This document shows, one piece after another, positions 59,851 through 64,000 of a stretch of 64,000 nt of DNA. The first letter of the stretch is position 1. Each line of letters starts with the position of its first letter. The DNA lies in assembly GCF_046237605.1 (NCBI RefSeq), contig NZ_CP143542.1, forward strand, positions 1,984,001-2,048,000, given 5' to 3'. The DNA is from Paraperibacillus marinus (GTDB lineage: Bacteria; Bacillota; Bacilli; Bacillales; DSM-1321). A program made the translations under genes and the position numbers. The notes under the pieces were generated by a model. That model saw only the letters and a program-made list of their open reading frames with translations. It searched no databases and was not told where the DNA came from.

Positions 59851-61335
59851 TTGAAAAAGAAGGCGGGAGCAGCCAGTCTGGCGGCAATGCTCGTGTTTGC
59901 TGCCCTTTTTATGTTTTGGGACGGCAGTGTAATGAAGTCCAGCGCGGACGAATCCGGGCAGGCATTGACGAGGGAGCTTAATGCTCTGCTTAACAATGAT
60001 CCCCTTTTAAAGGGAGCTTTGGCGGGGGTTAGTGTACGATCAGCGGATAGCGGAAAGCTGCTTTATGATCATATTGGAAATACCAGATTGAGACCGGCAT
60101 CCAATATGAAGCTTCTCACCGGTGCTGCGGCGCTTAATGTCCTGAGTGAGAATCACCGGTTTTCGACAGAGCTGCTTTTGGACGGCTCTGTTAAAGGTGC
60201 TGTTCTTAAAGGGAATCTTTATCTGAAGGGGAAGGGTGACCCTACCCTGCTTGAGAAAGACCTGGACGCATTTGCTGCCGGGCTGAAGAAAAAAGGAATA
60301 AAGACCGTCTCAGGCAATTTGCTCAGCGATGATACATGGTATGATTCTGAGCGCTATTCACAGGACCTTTCATGGAGTGACGAAATGGAGTACTACGGTG
60401 CCCAGGTTTCTGCACTGACACTTTCACCTAATGAGGATTATGATGCCGGAACAGTGATGGTCCATGTAAACCCGGCTAAGTCCTCCGGACCCGCTGCCCG
60501 TATTGAGATGGAGCCAAGGAACAGTTATCTCAAAATCGTGAATAAGACCAAGACCGTCCCTAAGGGAGCAGTGAAGAAAATCACCATGAAACGGGAGCAT
60601 GGAAGCAATGTGCTGACAGTAGAAGGGACCTTGCCGATTGGGGCAGACCCGGTGAAAGAGTGGATAGCCGTGTGGGAACCGGAAGGCTACACACTGAACG
60701 TCTTCAGGCAGTCACTCTCTGAACAGGGAATCAGGATTACGGGGAAGCTGCAGGAAGGAACAGCCCCAAAGAAAGCGAAGGTAATGGCTGTACATAAATC
60801 CATGACGCTCAGCGATATGTTCATTCCTTTCATGAAGCTGAGCAATAATACGCATGCTGAGCATCTGGTGAAGGAAATGGGCAGAGTTAAAAAAGGTGAG
60901 GGAAGCTGGACAAAGGGATTAGAGGTCTTAAAGTCAGAACTGCCGAAATTCGGGGTGAAGACAGATGAGCTGGTGATCCGTGACGGCTCGGGTATCTCGC
61001 ATGTAAACCTTATACCGGCCAACGAACTTACGGACCTCCTTTATTCTGTGCAGGACGAAGAATGGTTTACTGCCTATCTGCACTCTCTTCCTGCTGCGGG
61101 CATCAGTGACAGGATGACAGGCGGTACACTAAGGAACAGGCTTAAAAATCCGCCCGCACTCGGCAATATCCATGCCAAGACTGGTTCAATAGCGACGGTA
61201 AGCTCATTATCAGGATATGTGAAGACCAAGAGCGGAAAAAGAATGGTTTTCTCCATCCTTCTCAATAATCTCACCGATGGGTCAAAGGGTAAGATAATAG
61301 AAGATAAAGTTGCGGAGATTCTGGCGAAGCAATAA
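59851..61335 (+). CDS. dacC: D-alanyl-D-alanine carboxypeptidase/endopeptidase, class C PBP (PBP4a)
   Basis: An S13-family penicillin-binding protein that trims the peptidoglycan stem peptide. About 494 residues: N-terminal signal/anchor (LAAMLVFAALFMFW), SxxK in RPASNMKLLTG (Ser84, Lys87), SxN in KLSNNTHAEHLVKEMG and KTG in IHAKTGSIATVSS, so the active site is complete. Residues 100-330 contain the extra domains inserted in S13 enzymes. It acts outside the membrane. TTG at 59851 is preferred because GGAGGT is seven bases upstream; a GTG at 59842 lies too near. Own terminator. Confidence 0.93.
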   Translation: MKKKAGAASLAAMLVFAALFMFWDGSVMKSSADESGQALTRELNALLNNDPLLKGALAGVSVRSADSGKLLYDHIGNTRLRPASNMKLLTGAAALNVLSENHRFSTELLLDGSVKGAVLKGNLYLKGKGDPTLLEKDLDAFAAGLKKKGIKTVSGNLLSDDTWYDSERYSQDLSWSDEMEYYGAQVSALTLSPNEDYDAGTVMVHVNPAKSSGPAARIEMEPRNSYLKIVNKTKTVPKGAVKKITMKREHGSNVLTVEGTLPIGADPVKEWIAVWEPEGYTLNVFRQSLSEQGIRITGKLQEGTAPKKAKVMAVHKSMTLSDMFIPFMKLSNNTHAEHLVKEMGRVKKGEGSWTKGLEVLKSELPKFGVKTDELVIRDGSGISHVNLIPANELTDLLYSVQDEEWFTAYLHSLPAAGISDRMTGGTLRNRLKNPPALGNIHAKTGSIATVSSLSGYVKTKSGKRMVFSILLNNLTDGSKGKIIEDKVAEILAKQ

Positions 61336-61348
61336 TCGATGAAAAATG

Positions 61349-61375
61349 GAGCTGATTTTCAGCTCTTTTTTTTTT
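61349..61375 (+). terminator. Terminator of dacC, joined to repeat A5
   Basis: GAGCTGA / TCAGCTC and ten T residues; repeat copy 5 starts at the end of the T-run. Confidence 0.9.
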
Positions 61376-61560
61376 GTAAAAGGGGCGGAGCTGAATGTCT
61401 CAAAGAGCTCCTTAGCAGCTGGGTGTTAACATCATTTATCTTGCTGGCATTCCTCGTGCGCCTTACTCCGCTCCACCGCCCATTGTCTTTGTTCCTGCTC
61501 TGGTCCAGGTTCCTTTCCATTCATGCATTGCGAGAGTAGAAAACTCTTGTTTGTTTTATG
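61376..61560 (+). repeat. Dispersed repeat family A, copy 5
   Basis: Opens GTAAAAGGGGCGGAGCTGAA, contains ATCATTTATCTTGCTGGCAT and CGCTCCACCGCCCATTG and closes with AACTCTTGTTTGTTTTATG. It fills the gap before the permease gene. Confidence 0.8.
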
Positions 61561-61639
61561 TGGTTTTATGGTGTAATACATAAAAACAAGAGGCTGGGAG
61601 AAGATAATGGTCACCTGAAATCGTGAGGAGATGGCAGAA

Positions 61640-63058
61640 ATGGAAGAGCAGCAAAGCAGGAAAGCCGGGTTAAGCCTTTGGCCGCTGATTGCATTGGTAA
61701 TCGGGTCGGTAATCGGCGGGGGGGCATTTAACCTCCCGAGTGATATCGCCCAAGGAGCCCACAGCGGGGCCATTTTGTTCGGATGGCTGATCACTGGCAC
61801 AGGCATTATTGCACTCGGACTCAGCTTCCAGAACCTGATGAATAAAGAGCCCCATCTTGACGGGGGTGTATTTGCCTTTGCCAGGGCAGGGTTTGGGCAA
61901 TTCACCGGGTTTGTGAGTGCCTGGGGTTATTGGTGCTCGGCCTTTTTAGGCAATGTTGCCTTTGCCACTCTGACCATGGATGCCCTGGGCTATTTTTTTC
62001 CAGTATTCTCAGAAAATAAGCTGGTTTCGATTGCCGGGGCTTCTGTTATTTTATGGCTCGTTCATTTTCTGGTTCTTCAGGGCGTCCACTCGGCCGCGTC
62101 TGTCAATGTGATCACCACAATAGCCAAGCTGATACCCATCCTCCTTTTCATTATATTGGGAATGACTGCCTTCAAATTAGAAACCTTTTCATTTCATTTT
62201 TGGGGCAGTAAGCAGGCAGGCATGAAAGAAATCATGGGGCAAGTGAAAAATACCATGTTGATCACTCTCTGGGTATTTGTCGGGTTTGAAGGTGCAGTGG
62301 TGCTGTCGGGAAGGGCGAAGGAGCGGCGCGATGTCGGCAGGGCGACAGTCATTGGGCTCGTGAGCACACTTCTCGTTTATGTATTGATTACTATCATTTC
62401 AGCCGGAATCATGAGCAATGAAGAACTGGCTGCCCTCAAAAATCCCTCGCTCGCTTATGTATTTGAACAGGCCGTAGGTAAGTGGGGAGCAGCCGTTGTC
62501 AATATCGGCCTGATCGTTTCGGTTTTGGGAGCCTGGCTGGGGTGGACCATGCTTGCTGCCGAAATTCCATTTATAGCCGGCAGGGAGAAGGTGTTTCCAA
62601 GCATTTTCAGCTTGAAAAATAAGAACTCAGCTCCGATTTTTTCACTGTTTCTTTCCAATTTGCTTATCCAGCTCTTCCTTTTAACCTTCCTGTTCTCAGA
62701 AAAACCATATCAACTGGCTTATTCTCTGGCATCTTCTGCGGTGCTGCTTCCTTACTTTTTTGCTGCACTCTACCAGGTGAAGCATTCATTCATCCATCGG
62801 AAAGAAGACAGTTCAAGGAATATTATCATAGGCGTAATCGCCATGCTTTATTCCCTTTGGCTCTTATATGCGGCCGGCCTGACCTATTTATTGCTGACGT
62901 TAATCCTGTTTTTACCGGGTATTCTTGTTTATCTTATGGCACAAAAAGAATTTGGACAGCCATATTTCAAAAAAAAGGAAGGTGTGGCAGCAGCCATCAT
63001 CTTCCTTGGAGGTCTGATTGCTCTATATATGCTGGTGACAGCAGCCATACAGATTTAA
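61640..63058 (+). CDS. APC-superfamily basic amino acid permease or antiporter
   Basis: A 472-residue inner-membrane transporter with about twelve hydrophobic segments. TM1 has VIGSVIGGGAFNLPSDIA, TM3 region SAWGYWCSAFLGNVAF, and TM6 VFVGFEGAVVLSGRAKERRDVG, features of the basic amino acid/polyamine antiporter group (arginine-ornithine ArcD, lysine YvsH). Arginine, ornithine or lysine is likely, as it lies next to argS, but the substrate is not proven. No lysine riboswitch is seen upstream. The ATG at 61640 fits GAGGAG nine bases before it. Confidence 0.88.
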   Translation: MEEQQSRKAGLSLWPLIALVIGSVIGGGAFNLPSDIAQGAHSGAILFGWLITGTGIIALGLSFQNLMNKEPHLDGGVFAFARAGFGQFTGFVSAWGYWCSAFLGNVAFATLTMDALGYFFPVFSENKLVSIAGASVILWLVHFLVLQGVHSAASVNVITTIAKLIPILLFIILGMTAFKLETFSFHFWGSKQAGMKEIMGQVKNTMLITLWVFVGFEGAVVLSGRAKERRDVGRATVIGLVSTLLVYVLITIISAGIMSNEELAALKNPSLAYVFEQAVGKWGAAVVNIGLIVSVLGAWLGWTMLAAEIPFIAGREKVFPSIFSLKNKNSAPIFSLFLSNLLIQLFLLTFLFSEKPYQLAYSLASSAVLLPYFFAALYQVKHSFIHRKEDSSRNIIIGVIAMLYSLWLLYAAGLTYLLLTLILFLPGILVYLMAQKEFGQPYFKKKEGVAAAIIFLGGLIALYMLVTAAIQI

Positions 63059-63061
63059 ACG

Positions 63062-64000
63062 TCACATTTCGTCCGGGGCCTCAATGCCGAGTAGACGCAG
63101 TCCCTCTTTAAGCACGATTGTCACTGCCTCTACAAGCATGAGCCTTGATGCAAGTCCTTCATCCGAAATTAGGATGCGTGTATTTCCATAATAACTGTTG
63201 AACGCCTGGGCTAGATCAATCAGGTATTTTGAAATCACGGAAGGTTCGAGCCTTGTGTAAGCACGTTCGATAACGGCCGGGAAAGCTGCGAGTTCTTTGA
63301 CCGTCTCCCAGGCAAAGGGACTCCCGGTACACTGGCTTGATACCTGATCCTTTTCAATCTCTGCCTTTCTTAAAATGGATTTCGCGCGCGCATGGGTGTA
63401 TTGGAGATACGGTCCGGTCTCTCCTTCAAATTTGAGCATATCTTCAAGGGAGAATTCAATATTGTTCATCCGTTCATTCCGCAGATCATGGAATATGACT
63501 GCACCGGTGCCGACCTGGCGGGCAATTTCCTGTTTGTTATCAAGATGCGGGTTCTTCTCCTGGATATTTTGCTGGGCAAGCTGGATGGATTCAGCCAGCA
63601 CTTCTTCAAGCAGAACGACTTTCCCTTTCCGGGTGCTCATCTTTTTGCCATCTTTCAGGATCATCCCAAAAGGCACATGTACCATTCCATCTGCCCAGCC
63701 AAAGCCGAGCTTCTTCAGGACAAGCTTGAGCTGCCTGAAATGTAAGGATTGTTCATTACCGACCACATAGACAGCCTTTTCAAACTTATAGGTGCTCTGG
63801 CGGTAAATGGCGGCTGCCAGGTCCCGCGTCACATAAAGAGTCGCACCATCCGATTTCTTTATAAGTGAAGGCGGAAGGCCTTCTTCATCCAGTTTTACCA
63901 CCATGGCCCCATCATCTTCCACAAGCAGATTCCGCTCCTCAATCATTTGGACTGCCTCGGCCATTTTGTCATTATAGAACGCTTCTCCGTGATTGGAATC
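63062..64000 (-). CDS. argS: Arginyl-tRNA synthetase, C-terminal part (gene continues past the right edge)
   Basis: Class I aminoacyl-tRNA synthetase charging tRNA-Arg. The visible 312 residues start within DSNHGEAFYNDKMAE and include TRDLAAAIYRQ, the KMSKS-equivalent loop KKMSTRKGKVVLLEE, and the DALR anticodon-binding domain (GPYLQYTHARAKSIL, YLIDLAQAFNSYYGNTRIL). It ends LRLLGIEAPDEM, like other Bacillus ArgS. The HIGH motif lies outside the window. It converges on the permease gene with three bases between stops. Confidence 0.95.
   Translation of the reverse strand, partial: DSNHGEAFYNDKMAEAVQMIEERNLLVEDDGAMVVKLDEEGLPPSLIKKSDGATLYVTRDLAAAIYRQSTYKFEKAVYVVGNEQSLHFRQLKLVLKKLGFGWADGMVHVPFGMILKDGKKMSTRKGKVVLLEEVLAESIQLAQQNIQEKNPHLDNKQEIARQVGTGAVIFHDLRNERMNNIEFSLEDMLKFEGETGPYLQYTHARAKSILRKAEIEKDQVSSQCTGSPFAWETVKELAAFPAVIERAYTRLEPSVISKYLIDLAQAFNSYYGNTRILISDEGLASRLMLVEAVTIVLKEGLRLLGIEAPDEM

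Noticed and set aside
61561..61639. Lysine riboswitch before the permease gene
   Set aside because: The leader is short and is mostly occupied by repeat A5. None of the conserved L-box segments can be found.

Overview
The window is a chromosomal segment of an endospore-forming Bacillaceae bacterium (Bacillus, Cytobacillus or Mesobacillus type). Support comes from spore-coat CotF/YraE-like genes, strong AGGAGG ribosome binding sites, frequent TTG and GTG starts, hairpin-plus-T-run terminators after most genes, a Bacillus-type preQ1-I riboswitch, a PyrR attenuator, and many products recognisable from the B. subtilis proteome (QueF, RecQ, TrhO, YueD, YuxK, MtlA/R/D, KamA, YokU, YkoS/T, ClpP, DacC). 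There are no rRNA or tRNA genes, no CRISPR array, no prophage and no transposase gene. Base composition looks like the mid-40s percent G+C by eye.

Layout. 1-2.1 kb: two divergent copies of a spore-coat gene pair flanking a tiny gene. 2.2-12.4 kb: single genes, namely an SH3 protein, queF with a preQ1 riboswitch, a DMT exporter, an ATPase, an APH-type kinase, a GNAT enzyme, recQ and a cupin/HD-GYP protein. 12.4-25.9 kb: housekeeping and detoxification genes (aldo-keto reductase, aldehyde dehydrogenase, YihY, a YtxH protein with a SigB-type promoter, trhO, a free-standing E. coli-type pyrB behind a PyrR attenuator, a CDF transporter, ilvE, yueD, a patatin, an alkyltransferase-like protein, yuxK, GNAT). 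26.1-31.7 kb: a mannitol locus mtlA-mtlR-mtlD with a recognisable MtlR operator and an MtlA carrying IIC, IIB and IIA in one chain. 34.3-43.5 kb: nine tightly packed co-directional genes centred on lysine 2,3-aminomutase (kamA). 43.5-49 kb: a broken methyltransferase gene, repeats, an HD-GYP receptor, an MBL hydrolase and a 51-bp tandem repeat. 49-64 kb: an SF1 helicase, an AT-rich orphan gene, a ykoS-ykoT-gtrA glycan-modification operon, an ECF-like sigma factor followed by a second-type clpP, a LysR regulator, small sporulation-like genes, dacC, an APC permease and the 3' part of argS.

The most interesting unit is the kamA operon. It appears to hold a whole route from lysine through beta-lysine and N-acetyl-beta-lysine to GABA and succinate. 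The B. subtilis deacetylase YodQ and the two-domain acetyltransferase YodP are absent; an M81 metallohydrolase and a single-domain GNAT sit in their places, and GABA transaminase and succinate-semialdehyde dehydrogenase-like genes have been added. The non-coding DNA also carries two dispersed repeat families. Family A has five copies of about 185 bp, four of them starting directly at the T-run of an intrinsic terminator. Family B is the GC-rich intergenic repeat common in Bacillus genomes.
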